Virus record (IMG/VR): IMGVR_UViG_3300042197_000494
Coordinates: 1 to 52,142 of that record
Reading direction: 5' to 3' (one strand)
DNA from: a virus
DNA length: 52,142 nucleotides
The notes under the pieces were generated by a model. It was not told the origin of the DNA. It was given only the letters and a program-made list of their open reading frames with translations, and did not search any database. The translations under genes and the position numbers were made by a program. Positions 14,329-20,637 of this stretch are shown here, in pieces (the first letter of the stretch is position 1; the number at the start of each line of letters is the position of its first letter).

Positions 14329-14658
14329 TTAATTGGTTAAGGCTTTATCTTTGATAAGTTTCCAGCCGACCATTTCGCAACTGTAAGCACGACCATCTAG
14401 AACTACTTGGTCACCAACACTTAGAGCAGTATGACTTCTTTCTTCAGGCATTTTGCCGTCAAGGAACAACTTCCATATTGCACCTTGATATAAATTAGTG
14501 CACTCGAACAAATAATCGAGCATCCTAATATCGTCCTCGTCAACTTCCCATTTATCGGTAGGAACTTCGAAAGACATTTCAGCATTACCTATTTTGCCTT
14601 TTTCAGCAAGAGCAACTGCTTGGTGTTGAAAAGCAGTCCACTTGATTGTTATATTCAT
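14329..14658 (-). CDS. Hypothetical protein (109 aa)
   Basis: Starts MNITIKWTAFQHQAVALAEK with GAAAGGGTAACA. Mixed alpha/beta: EMSFEVPTDKWEVDEDDIRM, LYQGAIWKLFLDGKMPEERS, LSVGDQVVLDGRAYSCE. The last part (VGDQVVLDGRAYSCEMVGWKLI) resembles a small beta-barrel. No family recognised. The ATTCGGCTGTC element lies 35 nt upstream. Confidence 0.65.
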   Translation of the reverse strand: MNITIKWTAFQHQAVALAEKGKIGNAEMSFEVPTDKWEVDEDDIRMLDYLFECTNLYQGAIWKLFLDGKMPEERSHTALSVGDQVVLDGRAYSCEMVGWKLIKDKALTN

Positions 14659-14692
14659 TGTTACCCTTTCGTTAGTGTTTGAAACTGAAACG

Positions 14693-14707
14693 AACGACAG
14701 CCGAATC
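14693..14707 (-). promoter_or_regulatory. ATTCGGCTGTC element, copy 2
   Basis: Minus strand GATTCGGCTGTCGTT, identical over 15 bases to the copy at 16352-16366 and over 11 bases to 10631-10641. It lies 35 nt before the ATG of the 14329-14658 gene, in an intergenic gap with no other feature. Confidence 0.55.
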
Positions 14708-14714
14708 AGTATTT

Positions 14715-14894
14715 TTAATCAAGCGAACCATGTTCTTGAATATATTCGCTTGCCATTTTCTTTGCTTGCTCTCTTGTTACATATTTATAGACCCTAGAGC
14801 CTAGTGATAAATCACCAATACTGGCTCTAACCATAACTGTGTAATCATGCTTGATAATTACCCAGTCAATTTCTTTTAGAGTTAATTTATCCAT
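14715..14894 (-). CDS. Small hypothetical protein (59 aa)
   Basis: Starts MDKLTLKEIDWVIIKHDYTV, has AGAGGG upstream and ends YIQEHGSLD. It looks like a short beta-beta-alpha unit: VIIKHDYTVMVRASIGDLSL, then VYKYVTREQAKKMASEYIQ. No family recognised. Confidence 0.58.
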   Translation of the reverse strand: MDKLTLKEIDWVIIKHDYTVMVRASIGDLSLGSRVYKYVTREQAKKMASEYIQEHGSLD

Positions 14895-14920
14895 AACTTT
14901 TCAACCCTCTTTCGTTTAGT

Positions 14921-15127
14921 TTAGGAACGACCTGAAGACCTTCCGTGCTTCAAGTCGGGACTGTCTTTGTGGACAATAGTGAAACCTTGCTTTGGCACAA
15001 GCAATAATCGGTAATTTTCTCTACCGCTAATGCCATTTTCAATTAAACAATTTCTTTGCATGCAGTAGTGGTAACCCAGTTCCCATCTTTCTGGATTAAC
15101 TGGGTCGCCACAGGTAATACAGTTCAC
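14921..15127 (-). CDS. Small zinc-finger-like protein
   Basis: 68 aa. CITCGDPVNPERWELGYHYC followed by MQRNC gives four cysteines arranged for zinc. The tail is basic (LKHGRSSGRS). The pattern CxxCGxPVxPER is recurrent in actinophage small proteins of unknown function. Its ATG overlaps the upstream stop by 1 base. Confidence 0.68.
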   Translation of the reverse strand: MNCITCGDPVNPERWELGYHYCMQRNCLIENGISGRENYRLLLVPKQGFTIVHKDSPDLKHGRSSGRS

Positions 15128-15381
15128 TACTTGACTTCCGTCTTAACATAAACTCTAGTCACCCTTGTTCCCTCAAGGTTTTCTAGTTCATAGATAGTTT
15201 CATCTTCATAGACATCAATTACCAAAGAAGGTGAATCAATATTCTTGTTAATAAAATTGACTCGCCTTTTTACAGAGTTTGCATTATCTTCGGGAGTAGC
15301 ATAATCTCCACCACAACCGCAGGCACAACCAGTCTTCCCACGATATGTTTCATTGACATCTTGCATTTTGATAGTGTTCAT
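15127..15381 (-). CDS. First early-operon gene, small cysteine protein
   Basis: 84 aa, GAAAGGGTAACCA before the ATG. The N-terminal TYRGKTGCACGCGGDYATPED gives a CxCxC cluster; it is followed by SVKRRVNFINKNIDSPSL and a beta-rich acidic tail. The cysteine cluster resembles that of a small phage family seen near the start of actinophage early operons. Function unknown. It follows ribozyme E, which sits in the leader. Confidence 0.65.
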   Translation of the reverse strand: MNTIKMQDVNETYRGKTGCACGCGGDYATPEDNANSVKRRVNFINKNIDSPSLVIDVYEDETIYELENLEGTRVTRVYVKTEVK

Positions 15382-15404
15382 TGGTTACCCTTTCGTTTTC
15401 AGAC

Positions 15405-15464
15405 AGACTCGTCAGTTACGGCGGATACCGTAAGACACGCAACAGGATGCTGCGTGTTTCGTCT
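15405..15464 (-). ncRNA. Type II hammerhead ribozyme E (in the operon leader)
   Basis: Stem II is AGAC (15464-15461) with GTCT (15408-15405). GAAA leads to stem III CACGCA/TGCGTG. The GTC site cuts between 15434 and 15433. Stem I is TTACGG/CCGTAA with loop TATCCG, differing from the TAAxxG loops of the others. CTGACGA is at 15415-15409. It lies upstream of the first gene, so cutting would remove the long 5' leader and leave a 5' hairpin close to the ribosome site. Confidence 0.9.
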
Positions 15465-16097
15465 TATATAATTAGTTGCACAACTTACTACCGCAAGATA
15501 GTTTGTTGATATATTTGAATTTACAGTTTGAAGTCATTCGCCGTAGGTCTAATCTCTTTACCGTTGCGACCGGAATCACTTTTATCACTCGCTCTTTTGT
15601 TAGTGGAACTAACACAGTTATCGCGAAAGTAATATCCTCACCTAGAACTGGCTAAGTCGTCGTATTATCTTGATTGACCAAGTAGTAATCTTTGAAATGA
15701 ATCAGTCTTGTTAAGTTCGCTTTTACGAGCACCCAAATTATTGTAACGATTTAGGATGCTGAGACTTCTCAAAGAGTTTCCTTTGACTATCCCTTCAGTA
15801 TGTAATTATCAGGTAATAATCTTTCTGTCACCTTAAGAAGTTCCCTAGGGATTTAATGACTTCCTAAGTTCACCAGAGTTTTATCCCTGACCGTAGTTTT
15901 TTCACTTTTGAGTTTTGCCCCTTGGGGTTTCTGAAAACTCAGCCGTGCCTACCCCTTCATTTTACCGCTTCAGACTGTAAAACACTACCCCCACGACACG
16001 CTTGGTCTGCTTTGGTTTTAAGCCCTATCTTTTGATATACCCCCTAGAAGGGGCTTAGAAGCCCATTACAGAGGCTATTATTAAAATATAGTAGTTA
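15465..16097 (-). other. Long non-coding leader / possible origin or early promoter region
   Basis: About 630 bp with no supportable gene on either strand. Hairpins visible: TGAGTTTT/AAAACTCA (15909-15916 with 15934-15941), enclosing CCCC-TT-GGGG, and the palindrome TCCCTAGGGA near 15842. AT-rich runs are scattered through it. It separates the repressor gene from the early operon and most likely contains the leftward early promoter and a long 5' UTR. A replication origin or an unrecognised ncRNA is also possible. No clear -35/-10 pair could be chosen. Confidence 0.5.
16041..16064 (-). terminator. Overlapping alternative hairpins after the repressor gene
   Basis: On the minus strand GGGCTT pairs with AAGCCC (16051-16056 with 16059-16064). 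The overlapping CCCC (16041-16044) can instead pair with GGGG (16050-16053). The two folds exclude each other. It starts about 34 bp after the repressor stop. The T-run is poor, so it is a weak terminator or attenuator candidate. Confidence 0.35.
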
Positions 16098-16304
16098 CTA
16101 CTGGGATATAAGCGAAGAAGGCTCTACGCCCAATATATCGGCTAATTTGAGTATCGTAGAGAATTTGGCTGGCTTACTCTTCTCTAGCCTACACAGGCTT
16201 TCGGGTCGTATTCCAACCATATCTGCCAACGCAGACTGGGTAATAAACTTAGCCTTGCGTAATGCTTTTATTCTTTCTCCATTGACGATAGCGGTAGCAG
16301 ACAT
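16098..16304 (-). CDS. XRE-family (Cro/C1-type) repressor
   Basis: 68 aa, essentially one helix-turn-helix domain: GERIKALRKAKFITQSALAD, VGIRPESLCRLEKSKPAKFS, ILKLADILGVEPSSLI. Small Cro/C1-like proteins of this size bind operators as dimers. It sits at the divergent control region facing a plus-strand gene, with repeated ATATCT/AGATAT sites upstream (16414-16535) that are its likely targets. No integrase is seen, so it may control early gene timing rather than lysogeny. Confidence 0.85.
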   Translation of the reverse strand: MSATAIVNGERIKALRKAKFITQSALADMVGIRPESLCRLEKSKPAKFSTILKLADILGVEPSSLISQ

Positions 16305-16351
16305 AATATCCCATTCTTTATTTGTAATTGTAATGGTATTTATACCACGAG

Positions 16352-16366
16352 AACGACAGCCGAATC
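16352..16366 (-). promoter_or_regulatory. ATTCGGCTGTC element, copy 3
   Basis: Minus strand GATTCGGCTGTCGTT, 48 nt upstream of the repressor ATG, with a run of As just before it. Same word as at 14693-14707 and, in shorter form, 10631-10641. Confidence 0.55.
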
Positions 16367-16413
16367 TAGTTTTTTTAATAATATCTCATTATTTGAGTAG
16401 TGTTGATTGATAT

Positions 16414-16424
16414 TATATCTGTAT
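16414..16424. promoter_or_regulatory. Operator-like site 1 (TATATCTGTAT)
   Basis: TATATCTGTAT is repeated exactly at 16519-16529, 105 bp away (close to ten helical turns). It overlaps the near-palindrome GATATTATATC. The minus strand here also reads TATAAT, a possible -10 box for the repressor promoter. A likely binding site for the XRE protein. Confidence 0.45.
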
Positions 16425-16452
16425 CCTGCGTCAAACTATCACGGACGCAGGT

Positions 16453-16506
16453 CTAAGACCGAGTTGATGCCCCTCTGTCCCATGAGGTGTGGCTCCTCGG
16501 TCTTAG
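16453..16506 (+). ncRNA. Strong hairpin, small-RNA or terminator candidate
   Basis: CTAAGACCGAG (16453-16463) pairs perfectly with CTCGGTCTTAG (16496-16506). An inner CCTC/GAGG stem with GCC/GGC flanks sits in the loop. TTATTTT follows on the plus strand. It lies between the two operator-like repeats in the divergent region. It may be a short terminated RNA or a terminator that shields the plus-strand gene from upstream transcription. Confidence 0.5.
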
Positions 16507-16519
16507 TTATTTTAGAAAT

Positions 16520-16535
16520 ATATCTGTATAGATAT
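16520..16535. promoter_or_regulatory. Operator-like dyad (ATATCT-GTAT-AGATAT)
   Basis: Perfect 6-bp inverted repeat with a 4-bp spacer, containing the second copy of TATATCTGTAT. It lies 60-80 bp upstream of the plus-strand gene at 16598. Placement and symmetry fit a dimeric XRE repressor. Confidence 0.5.
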
Positions 16536-16597
16536 GGTCTTTACACCTTGATTACATCTAATTGACCTGTCACAATTATATTCCAGAAGGAGGCGAA

Positions 16598-16780
16598 ATG
16601 AATAAGACTTATTATCAAGGCTTTGTTCGCAACTGTCTGAATGAGTTGGCTGAAATAGACCAACAAATAAACTTACTTGACCCTGTCGTAGATAAAGATA
16701 AAATTGCTTATCTTAGAGAAGAGTCGCTTAAAGTGCAGTTAAGAGCAGATGCATTTTGTAGGCGCACTTTAGTTATTTGA
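16598..16780 (+). CDS. Small divergent protein from the control region
   Basis: 60 aa from the ATG at 16598, chosen because AAGGAGGCGAA lies just upstream, the strongest ribosome site seen in this part of the window. Begins MNKTYYQGFVRNCLNELAEI and continues as one or two amphipathic helices (LREESLKVQLRADAFCRRTL). It is read toward the CHAP gene and overlaps its 3' end by 8 bp on the opposite strand. Being the only gene opposite the repressor, it may be a second regulator; no family recognised. Confidence 0.7.
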   Translation: MNKTYYQGFVRNCLNELAEIDQQINLLDPVVDKDKIAYLREESLKVQLRADAFCRRTLVI

Positions 16781-17288
16781 ACTTTGGTCTCCCAAACCCG
16801 ACAATAGCAACAGGTAAGTTAGGTTTTAATTTACCTCTATTGCTCTTTTGATATGCCCTAATTTTCAAACAAACTTCGCCACCATTTCTTTGATCACCCT
16901 TCTTGTCTGCTGCTGTATTACCCTCTACTGTTGTTACAGTACCATCATTATTATTTTTGACCACAATACCAACATGAGAGATTCTATCTACGCCATCACC
17001 GGGAAAATCAAAGAAAACAATATCTCCTGCTTGGGGTAAAGCAAGTTGAGCACTTACCCAAGTTTTATTTTTTTGAAAGGCTTGCGCTCCTGCTAAAGTA
17101 GAAACGCAATTAGGAACTTTTACTCCTGCTTGGTCAGCACACCACATAACAAATGAACCACACCAAGGCACGAAATTGGCTTTCGTGAATTTGCCATATT
17201 TTGTTTCATTATCTTTTGGTCCTTCAATAGTTCCAACTTCAGCCAACGCTATTTCAACCAAGCGTTCAGGTGTTCCTTGTTCAGCCAC
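16773..17288 (-). CDS. CHAP-domain endolysin
   Basis: 171 aa from a GTG at 17288 with AAGGAG. CHAP amidase/peptidase signature: FVPWCGSFVMWCADQAGV (catalytic C43), LPQAGDIVFFDF, ISHVGIVVKNNNDG (catalytic H105), TVEGNT. It cuts peptidoglycan peptide bridges at lysis. The C-terminus (PVAIVGFGRPKFK) is short, with no separate wall-binding domain. It is the last gene of the lysis block and lies 2 bp downstream of a holin-like gene. Confidence 0.88.
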   Translation of the reverse strand: MAEQGTPERLVEIALAEVGTIEGPKDNETKYGKFTKANFVPWCGSFVMWCADQAGVKVPNCVSTLAGAQAFQKNKTWVSAQLALPQAGDIVFFDFPGDGVDRISHVGIVVKNNNDGTVTTVEGNTAADKKGDQRNGGEVCLKIRAYQKSNRGKLKPNLPVAIVGFGRPKFK

Positions 17289-17290
17289 AA

Positions 17291-17506
17291 TTACTCCTTG
17301 TTTTTTGTACCAGCAAAGTATCCGCCGATAATTCCAATCAATCCTACTAGGGCATTTTGAACTAGAGCAATAGCATCGGGATTTGTCCCCACTGCTTCAC
17401 CTGTTAAGTTCTGCGCATTTAACATAGCGACATATTCCCCTAGTACGACCAAACCTATGAAACCCAGTATTCCTATGGTGATAGCCCACATCAATTTATC
17501 TTTCAC
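17291..17506 (-). CDS. Holin-like membrane protein
   Basis: 71 aa with two hydrophobic segments, WAITIGILGFIGLVVLGEYV (about 8-27) and LVQNALVGLIGIIGGYFAG (about 48-66), then a charged tail TKNKE. Size and the adjacent endolysin fit a class II holin. It would open the membrane at lysis so that the CHAP enzyme can reach the wall. Confidence 0.72.
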   Translation of the reverse strand: MKDKLMWAITIGILGFIGLVVLGEYVAMLNAQNLTGEAVGTNPDAIALVQNALVGLIGIIGGYFAGTKNKE

Positions 17507-17811
17507 TTATCATCGTCCTTTACCTCATCTAGCACTTTGTCTAATAGTTCTGCCTGTATGTCCTTTGGCTTAGACTTTAGTCCATTTCCAGCCAAAACAC
17601 CAGCAAGACTTCCTGTAAGAAATACAGTCAGAGTAGTAACCAAGTCAATAAATGCCGCATCGTTTGGTGCTTGTTTCATGGGTTGAGTTACGAATACAAG
17701 AGCATAAAGTAATGAGAATACTGAGAAAGCAAATACAACTGAAAGCACTACACCGATTATGAATATCAACCGAGCATGTATCTGTTCAGGTGTCATTCTT
17801 GGTTTGCGCAT
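17503..17811 (-). CDS. Second holin/antiholin-like membrane protein
   Basis: 102 aa. Two transmembrane segments: RLIFIIGVVLSVVFAFSVFS with LLYALVFV (about 14-42) and LVTTLTVFLTGSLAGVLAGN (about 57-76), followed by an acidic tail (DKVLDEVKDDDK). It overlaps the holin-like gene by 4 bp and the lipoprotein gene by 19 bp. Paired holin-like genes often act as holin and antiholin. Confidence 0.68.
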   Translation of the reverse strand: MRKPRMTPEQIHARLIFIIGVVLSVVFAFSVFSLLYALVFVTQPMKQAPNDAAFIDLVTTLTVFLTGSLAGVLAGNGLKSKPKDIQAELLDKVLDEVKDDDK

Positions 17812-18008
17812 TGTGGAGCCTCGCTCTCTATTTCCATGTCTGAAGGTAATACATCAGTAACGCAAGTTCCGTTCGCCTCGCATATTGGCGGTTGACATTC
17901 TTCACTCTGCCAGTTCTTCGGGTCTTGGCAGGGATATCTATAAAAGCCATCATAACCGCAACCAGATAAACCCAGAATAAGAAGCAACGACATAAGTATC
18001 TTAGTCAT
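17793..18008 (-). CDS. Small lipoprotein of the lysis block
   Basis: 71 aa. MTKILMSLLLILGLSGCGYD is a lipoprotein signal with lipobox LSGC (C17). The mature part is short, with CQDPKNWQSEECQPPICEANGTC, rich in cysteines. In the lysis cluster it could act in envelope disruption or block superinfection; outer-membrane spanin roles would not apply in an actinobacterium. Confidence 0.7.
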   Translation of the reverse strand: MTKILMSLLLILGLSGCGYDGFYRYPCQDPKNWQSEECQPPICEANGTCVTDVLPSDMEIESEAPQCANQE

Positions 18009-18009
18009 A

Positions 18010-18567
18010 TTACTTTCCTTTGATTATCTTGTTTTCAAGGGTCTGAGTATAATACAGAAATGGTGCGCTTGTGTAAGCATCGTTCTTGGCTGCTATCTCA
18101 AGTGCCTTGGATATTGTTGCTCCTGCCTCCAGTGCTCCAATAGCATAGGGTGAACCTGAACCAACACCATAGAATCCAGTTCCATCAAGAGTTACGGACA
18201 TATCATCTGTTATTTCGAAGACCTGTCCTCCAATAGCAATGAGAAAATTAAACTTGATTTCATCATCTTCTCTGTCCCACTTGTATTCATTTTGTTTGAA
18301 ACAAGCCTTTAATGAAGGTATAACCTTCGCAACAATGAAGCGGTAAATATCATTCCACTCAACTCCTTTGGGAGAAGGTGGTTTCCAAATATGTTGCGCT
18401 ATATCGCAAGGCGCACATTCACCCGAACCAGCAATAAGAAATGGACCACGCTGAGTTATCTTGACCATTTCGCCATGTCTTTGAACTCGACCATTATTAG
18501 ATGTAACTTGACTATCAGCCCCAAAGATAACTTTATCTTTTTGCTGGACTGCAATTATTGTGGTCAT
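18010..18567 (-). CDS. HslV/proteasome-beta-like Ntn hydrolase
   Basis: 185 aa. MTTIIAVQQKDKVIFGADSQ begins with Thr2 placed as the N-terminal nucleophile after Met removal. D18 in GADSQVT and K36 in HGEMVKI match the Asp/Lys pair of HslV and proteasome beta subunits. FLIAGSGECAP and GFYGVGSGSPYAIGALEAGA are further family landmarks. Actinobacteria have proteasomes, and a phage copy could form its own protease or modify the host one. It lies between the tail terminator and the lysis genes, so it should have its own promoter or be read through. Confidence 0.78.
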   Translation of the reverse strand: MTTIIAVQQKDKVIFGADSQVTSNNGRVQRHGEMVKITQRGPFLIAGSGECAPCDIAQHIWKPPSPKGVEWNDIYRFIVAKVIPSLKACFKQNEYKWDREDDEIKFNFLIAIGGQVFEITDDMSVTLDGTGFYGVGSGSPYAIGALEAGATISKALEIAAKNDAYTSAPFLYYTQTLENKIIKGK

Positions 18568-18591
18568 GGCTCAATAATAAAGGCTAGAAAG

Positions 18592-18632
18592 AAAAATCGG
18601 CTAAGCGACCCAAGAAGGGAAGCCTAGCCGAT
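18592..18632 (-). terminator. Rho-independent terminator of the tail operon
   Basis: On the minus strand ATCGGCTA pairs with TAGCCGAT (18632-18625 with 18603-18596), with an inner CCC/GGG pairing, followed directly by TTTTTC. It closes the late structural operon after 18654 and precedes the HslV-like gene. Confidence 0.82.
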
Positions 18633-18653
18633 ATACCTTTTATTACTTTTTTG

Positions 18654-18929
18654 TTACTTTTTACTTGACTTTGACTTGAGTTTCTTACCAACCTCACTGG
18701 CCAGCACCTCTGATACTCGACCAAATGCTGGGTCTTTTTTATTAGCCCATCGCAGTGCTGTTGGTATTAGAGAGCCCCAAAGTGCATTGGCTACGAGAAT
18801 CCATTCAGTTGAACTGAATTCAAGTGGTGACGAAATACCCTTGGCTTGTGTAACAACCATAATTGCTGCAATGACCTGACCAAGCAGGTTTCTTAAATAT
18901 GATTCAATTGCTGCATTATTTAACTTCAT
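18654..18929 (-). CDS. Small membrane-associated protein at the end of the tail operon
   Basis: 91 aa from the ATG at 18929 with AAAGGAGTAGT; a TTG six codons upstream is rejected. It begins MKLNNAAIESYLRNLLGQVI and includes a hydrophobic stretch (VIAAIMVVTQ) and ILVANALWGSLIPTALRWAN. A Lys-rich tail follows (GKKLKSKSSKK). It resembles holin-like or tail-end proteins of actinophages. It lies 1 bp after the coiled-coil membrane gene. Confidence 0.65.
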   Translation of the reverse strand: MKLNNAAIESYLRNLLGQVIAAIMVVTQAKGISSPLEFSSTEWILVANALWGSLIPTALRWANKKDPAFGRVSEVLASEVGKKLKSKSSKK

Positions 18930-18930
18930 A

Positions 18931-19215
18931 CTACTCCTTTGCGGCAATCACTTTTACTAAGTCGTAAACATCATCGAGCCTTTGCCCAATGCTTGACTGC
19001 CTTTCCTCTAATCTTACTATACGGTCAGCAATCGAAGACCCTCCATTGGGCTTGAGTTCCATTAAAGTATCTTCTATGGGGCGAAGTCTTTCGTCTATGA
19101 ATACCTCAAGACTTCTTTTCAATGGTTTATACACAACCTTTGCTCCTAACGCTAACAGACCCAAAAATGCTGCCGTAGTGGCAGCAATTAATTCTAAATA
19201 ATCTTGCACAGACAT
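18931..19215 (-). CDS. Membrane-anchored coiled-coil protein (DUF2746-like)
   Basis: 94 aa. An N-terminal transmembrane segment (IAATTAAFLGLLALGAKVVY), then a charged linker and helices ending ADRIVRLEERQSSIGQRLDD. The layout (one TM plus coiled coil) matches actinophage DUF2746-type proteins near the lysis genes. Probably a minor envelope or lysis accessory protein. Confidence 0.65.
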   Translation of the reverse strand: MSVQDYLELIAATTAAFLGLLALGAKVVYKPLKRSLEVFIDERLRPIEDTLMELKPNGGSSIADRIVRLEERQSSIGQRLDDVYDLVKVIAAKE

Positions 19216-19228
19216 GGTATAAAGAATA

Positions 19229-19242
19229 CAACAATATTGTTG
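19229..19242. promoter_or_regulatory. 14-bp palindrome CAACAATATTGTTG
   Basis: Perfect palindrome in the 37-bp gap between the 19253 stop and the 19215 start. It could bind a dimeric regulator or act as a short RNA hairpin. No paired promoter could be fixed. Confidence 0.4.
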
Positions 19243-19252
19243 AATTTTATGG

Positions 19253-19489
19253 TCAAGCCAAGTCGCCTAACACCACAATGTCGCCATTATTGATGATCAT
19301 AACTACCACATCGCTAACTGTGGGGGAGTAGGAGTGAAGATACCGAACTCCAGTTACCGAAGTAGAAGAACCTGAAATTTGAACACTTAACCTTGTATTA
19401 CCATTAGTCTTTGCTGTTACTACGCCAAAGTGAATAGATACTTTATTATTTTGATTAGCAATACTTTTTACTATGTCTGCAAAATTCAC
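19253..19489 (-). CDS. Small tail-associated OB-fold-like protein
   Basis: 78 aa. It begins MNFADIVKSIANQNNKVSIH; the body is beta-rich (VTAKTNGNTRLSVQISGSST, YSPTVSDVVVMIINNGDIVV). The pattern 'GDxVVVIxxxGDxVVLG' resembles small baseplate/tail-tip OB domains. It sits directly after the distal tail gene. Probably part of the tail tip. Confidence 0.65.
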   Translation of the reverse strand: MNFADIVKSIANQNNKVSIHFGVVTAKTNGNTRLSVQISGSSTSVTGVRYLHSYSPTVSDVVVMIINNGDIVVLGDLA

Positions 19490-19491
19490 GA

Positions 19492-20637
19492 TTATGCTCC
19501 TATTACTACTTGCTCGCCAGTGGCTATAACTCTAACAGTTCTTGCGGTTGCCGACATATTACCTTGTGGCGTAAGGGGTATATCAAGTGAATCTATAATT
19601 ACCAATCTATCTACTTTTGAGCCATTAGATTTAACATAAACTACATCTTGTGCATCTAAGGTTGGGTCCACTAAAGAGTCCCAGTTTATTACCTCTTGGC
19701 TACCTATGTAGATATTTAGTAAGTTAATTGCTGCTCGAACTGCCTCTGCTTCGGTAGCAACTAAACTTGTTTCTATAAATACTGGAACTTCACCAAACAC
19801 ACCAAACCTATAAGTTGGACTGGCAGGGTCTTCGTCCCAAACCTCAACTCTTATAGGTGTTGTCACTTCAGTTCCCTCTATTGTATAAACCACACCATTG
19901 TAAGTAGATTTGGTTGAAATAGTTCTGTTCAAAGAGGTAACTGTTGTACCGTTGCCTTCTACGAATGTTGCAACAACTACTGAGCCATCAAGAGTAGGAA
20001 ATTGATTCATCACGGCTATGCCATTTTGGTCGAAATATAAATCAAACCCTACTAATTCTGCTATTTCAACTGCATCTTTCCATGGGTCATTATCTTGCTC
20101 CGTTCCTAAAACAATTTTAGTAATCGTTACATTGGTGGTAGGAAAGGCTGTTTGCACATCAGGGTATCTATCTTTTAATAAATCAGCAAGAGCATTTTCT
20201 AAACTGCCTGCGGTCATTTCATATGCCTCGGTAAATTTGGCTCTTGATACTCGAATAGACCTGTCTTCACCTTTGAGTTTTATGGTGACTCCTTCATTGG
20301 TGTCTGTAATGGCTACTTCTGTAATCACAAATACACCAAGTGGTACATACTCTTCAGTTCCATCATAATATTGCACGCCTCGATAAAGTCTTAGTTCATT
20401 ACCGAAAGGTGTGAGTAGGTCAAAATCATTATCGGGAACTAAATTACTTGTTTCTCTGCTTGTTACTAGAGTGGCTTCACAAGTCCTACGCACAGCAGAA
20501 CCAGCGTCAACTTGAACTGTTCCTTCTGATATATTTATTTCTTGTAGTTTTTGGTCACTTGCCCAAACTTCTGCTTTTGATATAACAATATGATCGGTAA
20601 GTATTGCTGCTTTCAGAGCACCGCTCGATGGGTACAT
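19492..20637 (-). CDS. Distal tail protein, DUF5047-like
   Basis: 381 aa. Starts MYPSSGALKAAILTDHIVIS; contains VQVDAGSAVRRTCEATLVTS and VPLGVFVITEVAITDT, typical of actinophage minor tail DUF5047 proteins. Then a region like the tail-hub fold (WKDAVEIAELVGFDLYFDQN, GIAVMNQFPT) and QDVVYVKSNGSKVDRLVIID, as in phage hub proteins related to T4 gp27/Siphovirus Gp37. It overlaps the upstream stop by 1 base. Part of the tail tip that contacts the cell. Confidence 0.78.
   Translation of the reverse strand: MYPSSGALKAAILTDHIVISKAEVWASDQKLQEINISEGTVQVDAGSAVRRTCEATLVTSRETSNLVPDNDFDLLTPFGNELRLYRGVQYYDGTEEYVPLGVFVITEVAITDTNEGVTIKLKGEDRSIRVSRAKFTEAYEMTAGSLENALADLLKDRYPDVQTAFPTTNVTITKIVLGTEQDNDPWKDAVEIAELVGFDLYFDQNGIAVMNQFPTLDGSVVVATFVEGNGTTVTSLNRTISTKSTYNGVVYTIEGTEVTTPIRVEVWDEDPASPTYRFGVFGEVPVFIETSLVATEAEAVRAAINLLNIYIGSQEVINWDSLVDPTLDAQDVVYVKSNGSKVDRLVIIDSLDIPLTPQGNMSATARTVRVIATGEQVVIGA

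Noticed and set aside
16453-16506. tRNA-like element
   Set aside because: The long perfect stem has no acceptor, anticodon or T-arm arrangement; it is a simple hairpin.
16562-16597. Earlier start for the divergent small gene
   Set aside because: The strong AAGGAGG lies downstream of that ATG and points to 16598.
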